Assembly: GCF_001735805.1 (NCBI RefSeq)
Contig: NZ_CP017248.1
Location: 3,410,001-3,474,000 of the forward strand
DNA: 64,000 nucleotides
Direction of reading: 5' to 3'
Origin: Streptomyces fodineus
GTDB lineage: Bacteria; Actinomycetota; Actinomycetes; Streptomycetales; Streptomycetaceae
Position numbers and translations under genes: made by a program. Numbering within the stretch: the stretch's first letter is position 1; each line of letters starts with the position of its first letter. The notes beneath the pieces were generated by a model that worked only from the letters and a program-made list of their open reading frames with translations, was not told the origin of the DNA and did no database searches. Below, one piece after another: positions 54,864 through 62,677 of the stretch.

Positions 54864-55511
54864 ATGCAGAGCCGCACTTCCGCCGGCCGTACCGGCCGCC
54901 CGCGCAGCACCGCCGCGGACACCGCGATCCTGGCCGCGACCCGGGAGGCGCTGGTGGAACTGGGCTGGTCCAAGCTCACGCTGGGAGACGTGGCGACGCG
55001 GGCCGGGGTTGCGAAGACGACGCTGTACCGCCGCTGGGCGGGCAAGCCCGAGCTGGTGTGCGACGCGGTGGCGGAACTCTTCGACGAGCTGGAGCTTCCC
55101 GACCGCGGCAGCCTGGCCGCCGACATCGAGGGCGTGGTCCTCCAGTTCGCGGCCATCCTGGCCCGCCCGGAGGCCAAGAGCGGCCTGATGGCGGTGGTCG
55201 CCGAGTCCACCCGTGACGACGCCCTGCGCGAGCGCGTCCGGGCCTCCATCGTGGAGCGCCAGATCCGCCTGGTCCTTCAGGGCCGCGCCCGTGCCCAGAG
55301 CCGGGGCGAGCTCCCGCCGGAGCCCGACCCCGAGGAGTCCGCCCGCACGGTCGACCTGATCTTCGACGTGGTGGCGGGTGCGGTGGTGCACCGCACCCTG
55401 GTGAGCGGCAAACCGGCGGACGAGGAGTGGGTGCGCGACTTTACGCGGGTGCTGCTCCTGGGCCTGACTTCTCAGCCGGCCGAGTCGCCCGCACGAGGCA
55501 ACGGCGCCTAG
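54864..55511 (+). CDS. TetR-family regulator
   Basis: 215 residues from ATG 54864, GAGGA 3-7 bp upstream. The N-terminal domain is a TetR helix-turn-helix (DTAILAATREALVELGW, LTLGDVATRAGVAKTTLYRR). The C-terminal domain resembles the TetR_C_11/AcrR-like group (LMAVVAESTRDDALRERVRA). It converges on icmA, sharing a CTAG stop overlap. It is one of two candidates, with the MarR gene at 57666, for the 24-bp palindrome at icmA. Confidence 0.88.
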   Translation: MQSRTSAGRTGRPRSTAADTAILAATREALVELGWSKLTLGDVATRAGVAKTTLYRRWAGKPELVCDAVAELFDELELPDRGSLAADIEGVVLQFAAILARPEAKSGLMAVVAESTRDDALRERVRASIVERQIRLVLQGRARAQSRGELPPEPDPEESARTVDLIFDVVAGAVVHRTLVSGKPADEEWVRDFTRVLLLGLTSQPAESPARGNGA

Positions 55512-57208
55512 AAACCGGCCGGCTCCGTGTACACCCCCCACTCATCCCGCAGCACCCCGCAGATCTCACCCAGCGTCGCCTCGGCGCGTACGGCGTCCAG
55601 CATGGGCTCGATCATGTTGGAGCCACCCCGCGCGGCAGTCAGCATCGCGTCCAGCGCGCAGCGCACCGCGGACTCGTCACGTCCGGCCTTCCGCGCGGCG
55701 AGCACCCGCACCTGCTCCCGCTCCACCTCGTGGCTGACCCGCAGGATCTCCAGGTCCCCGGTGACGGACCCGGTGTGGACGTTCACGCCGACGACCCTCT
55801 TGTCGCCCTTCTCCAGGGCCTGCTGGTAGCGGAAGGCGGACTCGGCGATCTCGCCGGTGAACCAGCCGTCCTCTATCCCGCGCAGGATCCCGGAGGTGAT
55901 CGGTCCGATCGGGTGCCGCCCGTCCGGGTGGGCCCTCAGACCCCGTTCCTTGATCTGCTCGAAGATCTTCTCCGCGTCCGCCTCGATCCGGTCCGTCAGC
56001 TGCTCGACGTACCACGAACCGCCCAGCGGGTCGGCCACGTTGGCGACCCCGGTCTCCTCCATCAGCACCTGCTGGGTGCGCAGCGCGATCTCCGCGGCCT
56101 GCTCGCTCGGCAGCGCGAGCGTCTCGTCGAGGGCGTTGGTGTGCAGGGAGTTGGTCCCGCCGAGCACGGCCGCCAGCGCCTCCACGGCCGTACGCACCAC
56201 GTTGTTGTACGGCTGCTGGGCGGTCAGCGAGACCCCGGCCGTCTGCGTGTGAAAGCGCAGCCACTGGGCCTTCTCGGACTTCGCGCCGTACACGTCCCGC
56301 ATCCAGCGCGCCCAGATGCGCCGCGCCGCACGGAACTTGGCGATCTCCTCGAAGAAATCGACGTGCGCGTCGAAGAAGAAGGACAGGCCGGGCGCGAAGA
56401 CGTCCACGTCCAGGCCGCGGGACAGCCCCAGTTCGACGTACCCGAAGCCGTCCGCCAGCGTGTACGCCAGCTCCTGCGCGGCCGTCGCCCCGGCCTCGCG
56501 GATGTGGTAGCCGGAGACGGACAGCGGCTTGTAGGCGGGGATGCCGGCCGCGCAGTGCTCCATCAGGTCGCCGATCAGGCGCAGATGGGGCTCGGGCTGG
56601 AAGAGCCACTCCTTCTGCGCGATGTACTCCTTGAAGATGTCGGTCTGGAGGGTCCCGTTGAGCACCCCCGGATCCACTCCCTGCCGCTCGGCGGCGACGA
56701 GGTACATGCAGAAGACGGGAACGGCCGGCCCGCTGATCGTCATCGACGTCGTGACGTCACCGAGCGGGATGTCCTTGAACAGGACCTCCATGTCGGCGGC
56801 CGAGTCGATGGCGACGCCGCAGTGCCCGACCTCGCCGAGCGAGCGCGGGTCGTCGGAGTCGCGGCCCATCAGCGTCGGCATGTCGAAGGCGACGGAGAGC
56901 CCGCCACCGCCGTTGCCGAGGATCATCTTGTACCGCTCGTTGGTCTGCTCGGCGTTGCCGAACCCGGCGAACTGGCGGATCGTCCAGGTACGCCCGCGGT
57001 AGCCGGTCGGATGGAGCCCGCGCGTGAAGGGGTACTCCCCGGGCCAGCCGATCCTCTCGAATCCCTCGTACGAGTCACCCGGCCGGGGTCCGTACACCGG
57101 CTCCACGGGGTCGCCGGAGAGCGTGGTGAAGTCAGCGTCGCGCTTGCGCGCGGCGTCGTAGCGGGCCTGCCAGCGGCGGCGGCCCTCCTCGATGGCGTGA
57201 GCGTCCAT
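55508..57208 (-). CDS. icmA: Isobutyryl-CoA mutase large subunit
   Basis: 566 residues from ATG 57208. Adenosylcobalamin-dependent mutase that interconverts isobutyryl-CoA and n-butyryl-CoA, linking valine breakdown to butyrate-derived precursors. It has the MCM-type barrel but no cobalamin domain, which sits on a separate small subunit. Specificity residues are decisive: F80 (TIRQFAGF) and Q198 (KEYIAQKEW) replace Tyr89 and Arg207 of methylmalonyl-CoA mutase, exactly the IcmA pattern. The start follows a perfect 24-bp palindrome by 8 bp and has no clear ribosome site. No icmB is in the window. Confidence 0.94.
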   Translation of the reverse strand: MDAHAIEEGRRRWQARYDAARKRDADFTTLSGDPVEPVYGPRPGDSYEGFERIGWPGEYPFTRGLHPTGYRGRTWTIRQFAGFGNAEQTNERYKMILGNGGGGLSVAFDMPTLMGRDSDDPRSLGEVGHCGVAIDSAADMEVLFKDIPLGDVTTSMTISGPAVPVFCMYLVAAERQGVDPGVLNGTLQTDIFKEYIAQKEWLFQPEPHLRLIGDLMEHCAAGIPAYKPLSVSGYHIREAGATAAQELAYTLADGFGYVELGLSRGLDVDVFAPGLSFFFDAHVDFFEEIAKFRAARRIWARWMRDVYGAKSEKAQWLRFHTQTAGVSLTAQQPYNNVVRTAVEALAAVLGGTNSLHTNALDETLALPSEQAAEIALRTQQVLMEETGVANVADPLGGSWYVEQLTDRIEADAEKIFEQIKERGLRAHPDGRHPIGPITSGILRGIEDGWFTGEIAESAFRYQQALEKGDKRVVGVNVHTGSVTGDLEILRVSHEVEREQVRVLAARKAGRDESAVRCALDAMLTAARGGSNMIEPMLDAVRAEATLGEICGVLRDEWGVYTEPAGF

Positions 57209-57216
57209 ACCATCGA

Positions 57217-57240
57217 ATTTACTAGGACGTCCTAGTAAAT
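57217..57240. promoter_or_regulatory. Perfect 24-bp palindrome at the icmA start
   Basis: ATTTACTAGGAC followed by its exact reverse complement, 8 bp upstream of the icmA ATG. Such a long perfect dyad is an operator. It overlaps the place where a -10 (TAGTAA on the minus strand) would sit, so bound regulator would block transcription start. Best candidates for the binder are the MarR (57666-58175) or TetR (54864-55511) proteins. Confidence 0.75.
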
Positions 57241-57283
57241 GTCGATGGCTGACCGCCGCACGGTGTCGTACGGCGGTGAAGCG

Positions 57284-57622
57284 TTACGCCTTCGCGACGG
57301 CCGGGGCCGGGTCGGCGACCTTGGTCTCCAGCTCGCGGCTGACCTTGCGCTCGACGAAGAACGCGGCGGTCGGAATCGTCCCGGCGAGCAACACCCACAG
57401 CTGCTTGCCGACCGGCCACTTCGCCTTGGAGCCCAGGTCGAAGGCGAAGACCAGGTAGACGACGTACAGCCAGCCGTGCGCGATACCGACGAAGGTGGTG
57501 AACTTGTCCGCTCCGTCGAGGTGAATCCCGTACTTGGCGATCACGCCCAGGGTCAGCAGGACCAGCAGCACACCGGTGACGTAGGCCATGACGCGGTAGC
57601 GGGTCAGCACGCTCTTTTTCAT
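57284..57622 (-). CDS. DUF3817 membrane protein (copy 1)
   Basis: 112 residues from ATG 57622 (MKKSVLTRYRVMAYVTGVLL); a GTG at 57640 is possible. Three membrane helices, with the conserved IAHGWLYVVYLVFAFDLG block and KWPVGKQLWVLLAGTIPTAA of DUF3817 (YdzA-like). The charged end is FFVERKVSRELE. Unknown function. It lies between icmA and MarR on the same strand. Confidence 0.88.
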   Translation of the reverse strand: MKKSVLTRYRVMAYVTGVLLVLLTLGVIAKYGIHLDGADKFTTFVGIAHGWLYVVYLVFAFDLGSKAKWPVGKQLWVLLAGTIPTAAFFVERKVSRELETKVADPAPAVAKA

Positions 57623-57665
57623 GCCGTCGAGCGTAACCACCCGTTCCGGGAGATCTTGCCCCGGG

Positions 57666-58175
57666 TCACTCCTCGTCGAAGTCGTGCGCCGCGATCCGCA
57701 GCGGGCGCAGCATCGCGAAGATCTCCGCGCACTCCTCCGCGTCGTACACCCCGAGCCCGAAGTCCATGGCCATCAGGTCGCGGGTGGCCGCGTCGACCAC
57801 CTCGCGTCCCTTGTCGGTGATGACGGCGAGGGTGCCGCGCCCATCGTTCGGATTGGGCCGCTTGGCGACCAGCCCCGACCTCACCAGCCGGTCCACGGTG
57901 TTCGTCACCGAGGTGGGATGCACCATGAGCCGCTCACCGATCTTGGACATGGGCAGCTCACCGGCCTTGGAGAAGGTGAGCAGCACCAGTGCCTCGTACC
58001 GCGCGAACGTCAGTCCGTACGGCTTGACCACCGCGTCCACCTCGGCGAGCAGGATCTGCTGGGCCCGCATGATCGAGGTGATCGCGGCCATGGACGGCAC
58101 GTTTCCCCAGCGCTGCTTCCAGAGCTCGTCGGCACGGGCGATGGGATCGAAGGGGAGGCTGAGTGGCTTCGGCAC
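57666..58175 (-). CDS. MarR-family regulator
   Basis: 169 residues from ATG 58175. Winged helix-turn-helix: LTFARYEALVLLTFSKAGEL, MSKIGERLMVHPTSVTNTVD, LVAKRPNPNDGRGTLAVITD with the wing Arg. It lies 44 bp upstream of the DUF3817 gene and in the same direction as icmA, so it may control that set, including the 24-bp palindrome. Confidence 0.9.
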   Translation of the reverse strand: MPKPLSLPFDPIARADELWKQRWGNVPSMAAITSIMRAQQILLAEVDAVVKPYGLTFARYEALVLLTFSKAGELPMSKIGERLMVHPTSVTNTVDRLVRSGLVAKRPNPNDGRGTLAVITDKGREVVDAATRDLMAMDFGLGVYDAEECAEIFAMLRPLRIAAHDFDEE

Positions 58176-58280
58176 GTCATCAGACCCTACCGGCCAGTCA
58201 TATGCCGGTCAGCCCCGTCTCGCCTTTCGGTCGCCCCCTCATCCACCTCCCAGGTGAGGCGGCCGGGCTCAGGGGCGCGG

Positions 58281-59033
58281 TCACCCGTACGCCTGAAGCC
58301 GGCGCAGCACCCGCGGCGCACGAGCCCGGGTGACCGGCGCCCGCAGGCACCGCCGGGCGGCGGGCGTCCCGGCCAGCGGCGCCTTGAGGACCGCGAGCGA
58401 CCCGGCGACGACCAGCAGCAGCGGACACAGGTAGGCCATGGTGTCGGCGAAGGACCCGAACAGCCGCAGCAGCGACTCCAGCCCCAGCCCGGTCAGACAC
58501 ACCGTGAGGACAGCCGCACGGACCGCCAGCTCGATGAGCCAGTTGACCAGGGCCCGCTCGGGAGTGATCCCCCGCTCCAGCCACAAGCGGAGCCGGTCGA
58601 AGGACCACCCCGTCGCCCAGCCCGTCAGCGGCCGCAGCAGCAGCCGGTCGGCGACCGCGCCGAAGGCGCCCCCGCGGGGGCGGTATTCGTACCCGGTGAG
58701 CAGCCGGACGCCGTGGGCGTCTGGCACGTAACGCCAGTAGGCGCTCGCCTCGGATACCGGGGAGAGCGGATGTGAGGAGGAGAAACGCAGGGCGCACACG
58801 CGCGTGCCGTCGGGGCGGTCCTTCTCGCCGGCCCCGACGCCGGTGCCGGGCACGGTGAGGAGCGGCAGCACGCGCCAGGCGCAGGTGAAGCGCCGCGGCT
58901 CGCCCGCCGTGCCCGGGAGCGGCTCGATCGACTTGAAGCGGAGGTCCCAGCGCAGGCGCGTGACGGGGTCCTGGGTGTGCGCCCACAGCGCGTCGAGGTC
59001 GGCGCGTATGTGTGTCTCTCGGTAGAGACCCAT
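58281..59033 (-). CDS. Unknown SRPBCC-like membrane-associated protein
   Basis: 250 residues from ATG 59033 (MGLYRETHIRADLDALWAHT), GGGGGAA 4-10 bp upstream. Residues 1-150 look like an SRPBCC/START-type ligand fold (IRADLDALWAHTQDPVTRLR, then FTCAWRVLPLLTV and the GYEYRPRGG turn). The C-terminal part has hydrophobic segments (AVRAAVLTVCLTGLGLESLL and TMAYLCPLLLVVAGSLAVL). A possible lipid or polyketide binder at the membrane; not assigned to a named family. Confidence 0.7.
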   Translation of the reverse strand: MGLYRETHIRADLDALWAHTQDPVTRLRWDLRFKSIEPLPGTAGEPRRFTCAWRVLPLLTVPGTGVGAGEKDRPDGTRVCALRFSSSHPLSPVSEASAYWRYVPDAHGVRLLTGYEYRPRGGAFGAVADRLLLRPLTGWATGWSFDRLRLWLERGITPERALVNWLIELAVRAAVLTVCLTGLGLESLLRLFGSFADTMAYLCPLLLVVAGSLAVLKAPLAGTPAARRCLRAPVTRARAPRVLRRLQAYG

Positions 59034-59059
59034 GGTGTTCCCCCAGGTCAGAGCGTGAG

Positions 59060-59120
59060 TTGAGCGATCACTCAAAACATCAGGAGGGGAACGTACACCG
59101 CCTTTGGAGTTCACTCAAAA
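59060..59120. promoter_or_regulatory. Pair of CACTCAAAA half-site elements
   Basis: TTGAG-N6-CTCAAAA at 59060-59077 and TTTGGAGTTCACTCAAAA at 59103-59120, with a common CACTCAAAA end and offset by 43 bp (four helical turns). They lie upstream of the SRPBCC-like gene and could bind a TetR-type dimer; the first is the better palindrome. Confidence 0.4.
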
Positions 59121-59139
59121 GATGAGCATCCCTCAGAAG

Positions 59140-59433
59140 CTAGGACGCCAGATGCCGTTCCACGGTCTCCACCTTGGAGGTGAGTCCGTCGGTCACGCCG
59201 GCGCGGATGTCGGCCTTGAGGACGAGCGAGACGCGCGGGGCGCGCGCCTCCACCGCGGCGACGGCACGCCTGACGACGTCCATGACCTCGTCCCACTCGC
59301 CCTCGATGGAGGTGAACATGGCGTCGGTGCGGTTGGGCAGCCCGGAGGCGCGGACCACCCGGACGGCGTCGGCGACGTACTCCCCCACGTCCTCGCCGAC
59401 GCCCAGGGGCGTCACGGAGAAGGCGACGATCAC
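59140..59433 (-). CDS. MTH1187/YkoF-like thiamine-binding protein
   Basis: 97 residues from GTG 59433, whose GTGA overlaps the stop of the DUF3817 gene. A ferredoxin-like small protein: [20 protein letters not shown], then [20 protein letters not shown] and HL near the end. This is the MTH1187 (DUF77) family, thought to bind thiamine or HMP. It was named by the conserved first beta strand and the SIEGxWDEVM block. Confidence 0.88.
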   Translation of the reverse strand: MIVAFSVTPLGVGEDVGEYVADAVRVVRASGLPNRTDAMFTSIEGEWDEVMDVVRRAVAAVEARAPRVSLVLKADIRAGVTDGLTSKVETVERHLAS

Positions 59434-59774
59434 GCGTTCACGACTCCTTCCTTGCGGGCGCGGGCCGCGATGATCTCGTCCTCGGCGGCGCGCTTCAGCC
59501 TGCGCTCGGCGAAGAAGCCGCCGGTGGGCAGCACGGAAAGGACGAAGTACAGCAGGCCGGTCTTCAGCGGCCACTTGGTGCGGTTCCAGGCGTCCGCCCA
59601 GAAGATCACGTAGAGGACGAACAGGACGCCGTGGACCGCGCCCATCACGGGGACCGCGTTGAAGTCCGTGGTCCGCTTCAGCACCGAGCAGACGAGCAGG
59701 ATCAGGAAGGACACGGCCTCCGGGGCCGAGACCAGGCGGAGACGGCGGAGGGCGGTGGCGGTCTTGATGTCCAC
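59430..59774 (-). CDS. DUF3817 membrane protein (copy 2)
   Basis: 114 residues from ATG 59774. Same family as the gene at 57284: [53 protein letters not shown]. Three membrane helices. Coupled by overlap to the thiamine-binding protein gene. It is divergent from the AIM24 operon. Confidence 0.88.
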   Translation of the reverse strand: MDIKTATALRRLRLVSAPEAVSFLILLVCSVLKRTTDFNAVPVMGAVHGVLFVLYVIFWADAWNRTKWPLKTGLLYFVLSVLPTGGFFAERRLKRAAEDEIIAARARKEGVVNA

Positions 59775-59968
59775 GGATCACCTTCGGTGGGAGAGTCGCG
59801 ACGGTCTGCCGGTTACGGTCCGTCGGCTGGGGGCTGCCGTTTGTGAACGCACGCACAAGCGTCGCACCATTGTGGCAAACGACGACTCTAGGGGTCCGCT
59901 CAGGGTCGGTATCCACCCACGGGCCCTGTCCCGTCCACCCGCCGCGCCGCTACTTTCACTGGGTGGCG

Positions 59969-60601
59969 ATGTTCCGACTCCAAGGCAGCAAAGTGCTCGC
60001 CGTCGACATGACCGGGGATGCCGTGAAGGCGAAGAACGGCTCGATGGTCGCGTACGACGGGCAGATGAACTTCAAGAAGCTCACCGGCGGCGGCGAAGGG
60101 CTGCGCGGGATGGTGACCCGGCGGCTCACCGGCGAGCAGATGACGGTGATGGAGGTGAAGGGACACGGCACCTGCTGGTTCGCGGACCGGGCCTCGGAGA
60201 TCAACCTGGTCGGCCTCCAGGGGGACAAGCTCTACGTGGAGTCGAGCAACCTGCTCGCGACCGACGCGGGACTCAGGACGGGCACGACGTTCACCGGACT
60301 GCGCGGCGCCTCGCAGGGCAACGGCCTGTTCACCACGACCGTCGAGGGGCACGGACAGGCGGCGATCATGTCCGACGGGCCGGCGGTCGCCCTCCGGGTC
60401 AGCCCGCAGTACCCGCTGATCGTCGACCCGGGTGCGTACATCGCGCACCAGGGCAACGTCCGGCAGTCCTTCCAGTCCGGCGTGACGTTCCGCACGTTCT
60501 TCGGTGAGGGCGGGGGCGAGGCCTTCCAGATCCGCTTCGAGGGCGACGGACTGGTCTACGTGCAGCCGAGCGAGCGGAACACGATCGCGGGGGATCTGTA
60601 G
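59969..60601 (+). CDS. AIM24-family protein 1
   Basis: 210 residues from ATG 59969 (MFRLQGSKVLAVDMTGDAVK); GTG 59963 is an alternative and neither has a strong ribosome site. All-beta AIM24 fold (trp RNA-binding attenuation protein-like). Conserved blocks are GSMVAYDGQMNFKKLTGGGE, RRLTGEQMTVMEVKGHGTCW, LYVESSNLLATDA and YIAHQGNVRQSF. The family is named after a yeast mitochondrial protein; its bacterial role is unknown. First of three tandem paralogues; the next begins 2 bp after its stop. Confidence 0.85.
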   Translation: MFRLQGSKVLAVDMTGDAVKAKNGSMVAYDGQMNFKKLTGGGEGLRGMVTRRLTGEQMTVMEVKGHGTCWFADRASEINLVGLQGDKLYVESSNLLATDAGLRTGTTFTGLRGASQGNGLFTTTVEGHGQAAIMSDGPAVALRVSPQYPLIVDPGAYIAHQGNVRQSFQSGVTFRTFFGEGGGEAFQIRFEGDGLVYVQPSERNTIAGDL

Positions 60602-60603
60602 CC

Positions 60604-61254
60604 ATGGCGTTCCGGGAGATCAACTCCAAGATGGTCGAGGCGACCGTGCTGCCCGGCCAGCGGCTGTTCAGCCAGCGCGGCGCGATGCTCGCCTACAAGG
60701 GGGACGTGTCCTTCACGCCGAACCTCCAGGGCGGCCAGGGCGGCCTGATGTCCATGATCGGGCGCCGGGTGACGGGCGAGGCGACACCGCTGATGACGGT
60801 GGAGGGCAGCGGCACCGTCTTCTTCGGGCACGGCGGCCACCACGTCCATGTCATCAACCTCACCGGCGACACGCTCTACGTGGAGGCGGACCGCCTGCTC
60901 GCCTTCGAGGGCACGCTCCGCCAGGGCACGATGTTCATGGGCTCCCAGGGCGGGGTGATGGGCCTGGTCCGCGGCCAGGTCACCGGCCAGGGCCTGTTCA
61001 CCACCACCCTCCAGGGGCAGGGCTCGGTCGCCGTGATGGCGCACGGCGGCGTCTTCGAGATCCCGATCACCCCCCAGCGCCCGGTCCACGTCGACCCGCA
61101 GGCCTACGTCGCCCACCACGGCGACGTCCGCAACAAGCTGTCCGCCGCGCTCGGCTGGCGCGAGATGGTGGGCCGTGGCTCCGGCGAGGCCTTCCAACTG
61201 GAGCTGAGCGGCAACGGCACGGTGTTCGTCCAGGCGTCGGAGGAAAAGCTGTGA
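60604..61254 (+). CDS. AIM24-family protein 2
   Basis: 216 residues from ATG 60604, GGGGGA 8 bp upstream. The same fold as its neighbours: RLFSQRGAMLAYKGDVSFTP, RRVTGEATPLMTVEGSGTVF, LYVEADRLLAFEGTL, GQGLFTTTLQGQGSVAVMAH and YVAHHGDVRNKLS. Most similar to protein 1. The stop overlaps the start of protein 3 (GTGA). Confidence 0.88.
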   Translation: MAFREINSKMVEATVLPGQRLFSQRGAMLAYKGDVSFTPNLQGGQGGLMSMIGRRVTGEATPLMTVEGSGTVFFGHGGHHVHVINLTGDTLYVEADRLLAFEGTLRQGTMFMGSQGGVMGLVRGQVTGQGLFTTTLQGQGSVAVMAHGGVFEIPITPQRPVHVDPQAYVAHHGDVRNKLSAALGWREMVGRGSGEAFQLELSGNGTVFVQASEEKL

Positions 61255-62069
61255 GCATGTACGGAACTCCGGGCGCCGGACCGGCCGGGCCGGTCGTGTA
61301 CGACCCGATGACGCTGCCCGCCGACGACAACGTGAACAAGTACACGTTCTGTGTCGAGCTCAAGAGCGGCCAGTGGTTCCTGCAGAAGGGGAAGATGATC
61401 GCCTACTACGGGGCGATCGAGTTCAACGGCATCGGGCATGGGCGACTCGACCGAGTTGTCCGCACGTCCTTCCATTCGCCACTGCACGCGAGCGACTGGG
61501 TCGTGGCGGCGGGCTCGGGCAAGATGCTGCTCGCCGACCGGGCCTTCGACGTCAATTCCTACGACCTGGACGACGGGAACTTGACCATTCGCGCGGGCAA
61601 CCTGCTCGCTTTTCAGCCAAGTCTCGCGCTCAAGCAATCGATCGTGCCGGGTTTTCTGACCCTTATCGGAACCGGCAAGTTTGTCGCCGCATCTAACGGT
61701 CCGGTGGTGTTCATGGAACCTCCGATCCGGGTCGACCCGCAGGCGCTCGTCGGGTGGGCCGACTGCCCGTCGCCGTGCCATCACTACGACCACGGCTATC
61801 TGACGGGTGTACTGGGCGGTCTACGTGCGATGACGGGCCTCGGCGGGGTGTCCGGGGAGGAGCACCAGTTCGAGTTCGTGGGCGCCGGGACGGTGCTGTT
61901 GCAGTCGACGGAGACCCTCATGGAGGAGACGGCGACGGGGGTCGTTCCGTCCGAGCCAGGGGTGCCCGGAGGTGGCGTTCCGGGGTCGGTCGGACACGGT
62001 CCGCAATCGGCGGGTGCACCGCGCCTTCCCGGACAGCTGGGAGACCTCCAGCGTCGCTTCGGGCTGTGA
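61251..62069 (+). CDS. AIM24-family protein 3, with extended C-terminus
   Basis: 272 residues from GTG 61251, GGAGG 7 bp upstream. The AIM24 core (YTFCVELKSGQWFLQKGKMI, AAGSGKMLLADRAFDVNSYD, LLAFQPSLALKQ) is more diverged than in proteins 1-2. A PDC-HHYDHGY insert (DCPSPCHHYDHGYLTGVLGG) carries two Cys and three His, a possible metal site. About 50 Gly/Pro-rich residues end the protein. Base composition around 61500-61700 is lower in GC than its neighbours. Confidence 0.85.
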   Translation: MSMYGTPGAGPAGPVVYDPMTLPADDNVNKYTFCVELKSGQWFLQKGKMIAYYGAIEFNGIGHGRLDRVVRTSFHSPLHASDWVVAAGSGKMLLADRAFDVNSYDLDDGNLTIRAGNLLAFQPSLALKQSIVPGFLTLIGTGKFVAASNGPVVFMEPPIRVDPQALVGWADCPSPCHHYDHGYLTGVLGGLRAMTGLGGVSGEEHQFEFVGAGTVLLQSTETLMEETATGVVPSEPGVPGGGVPGSVGHGPQSAGAPRLPGQLGDLQRRFGL

Positions 62070-62084
62070 GCGGTAGTCTGCGGA

Positions 62085-62116
62085 GTGTGACGTCGAACGC
62101 GTGCGCACTGTCACAC
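62085..62116. promoter_or_regulatory. GTGTGAC-N18-GTCACAC inverted repeat
   Basis: Two 7-bp arms with an 18-bp spacer, 16 bp after the AIM24 stop and 46 bp before the MarR start. It could be the operon terminator or the MarR operator. Confidence 0.4.
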
Positions 62117-62161
62117 CACCCGAAGTAGTTCGTCATTCAACTTCTTAGGTAGACTTCATTC

Positions 62162-62638
62162 ATGGAGACCGAAACGGCCACGCGCTGGCTGACCGATGCG
62201 GAGCAGTGCGCCTGGCGCACCCACCTGGAGGTCAACAGGCTGTTGACGTACCAGCTGGAAAAGGATCTGCAGCCGTTCGGCCTGACTATGAACGACTACG
62301 AGATCCTCGTGAACTTGTCCGAGTCGGACGATCTGCGCATGCGGATGAGCGACCTCGCCTCCGCGACCCTGCAGTCCAAGAGCCGGCTGTCGCACCAGAT
62401 CACGCGAATGGAAAACGCGAATCTGGTGCGCCGGGAGAACTGCGAGTCCGACCGGCGGGGGCTGTACGCCGTGCTGACCGAGCATGGCATGGAGACGATG
62501 AAGAAGGTGGCGCCACATCATGTCGCCTCCGTGCGGCGGCACTTCATCGACCTGCTGTCGCCGGAGGCGCTGATGGAGCTGGACAAGGCGCTGAAACCGA
62601 TCGCCGAGCACCTCAGGGGGCAGCGGGGACGTCCCTGA
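62162..62638 (+). CDS. MarR-family regulator
   Basis: 158 residues from ATG 62162. Helix-turn-helix and wing: LTMNDYEILVNLSESDDLRM, MSDLASATLQSKSRLSHQIT, LVRRENCESDRRGLYAVLTE. A TAGACT -10-like element (62150-62155) ends 6 bp before the ATG and there is no good ribosome site, so the mRNA may be leaderless. The Cys in the wing (NCESDRRG) is a possible redox switch as in OhrR-like MarR proteins. It lies just after the AIM24 operon and convergent to an MFS gene. Confidence 0.88.
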   Translation: METETATRWLTDAEQCAWRTHLEVNRLLTYQLEKDLQPFGLTMNDYEILVNLSESDDLRMRMSDLASATLQSKSRLSHQITRMENANLVRRENCESDRRGLYAVLTEHGMETMKKVAPHHVASVRRHFIDLLSPEALMELDKALKPIAEHLRGQRGRP

Positions 62639-62677
62639 GCAGTGCGGGGTGCCGCAGCTGGGGCGGGGGTGGGTCGC

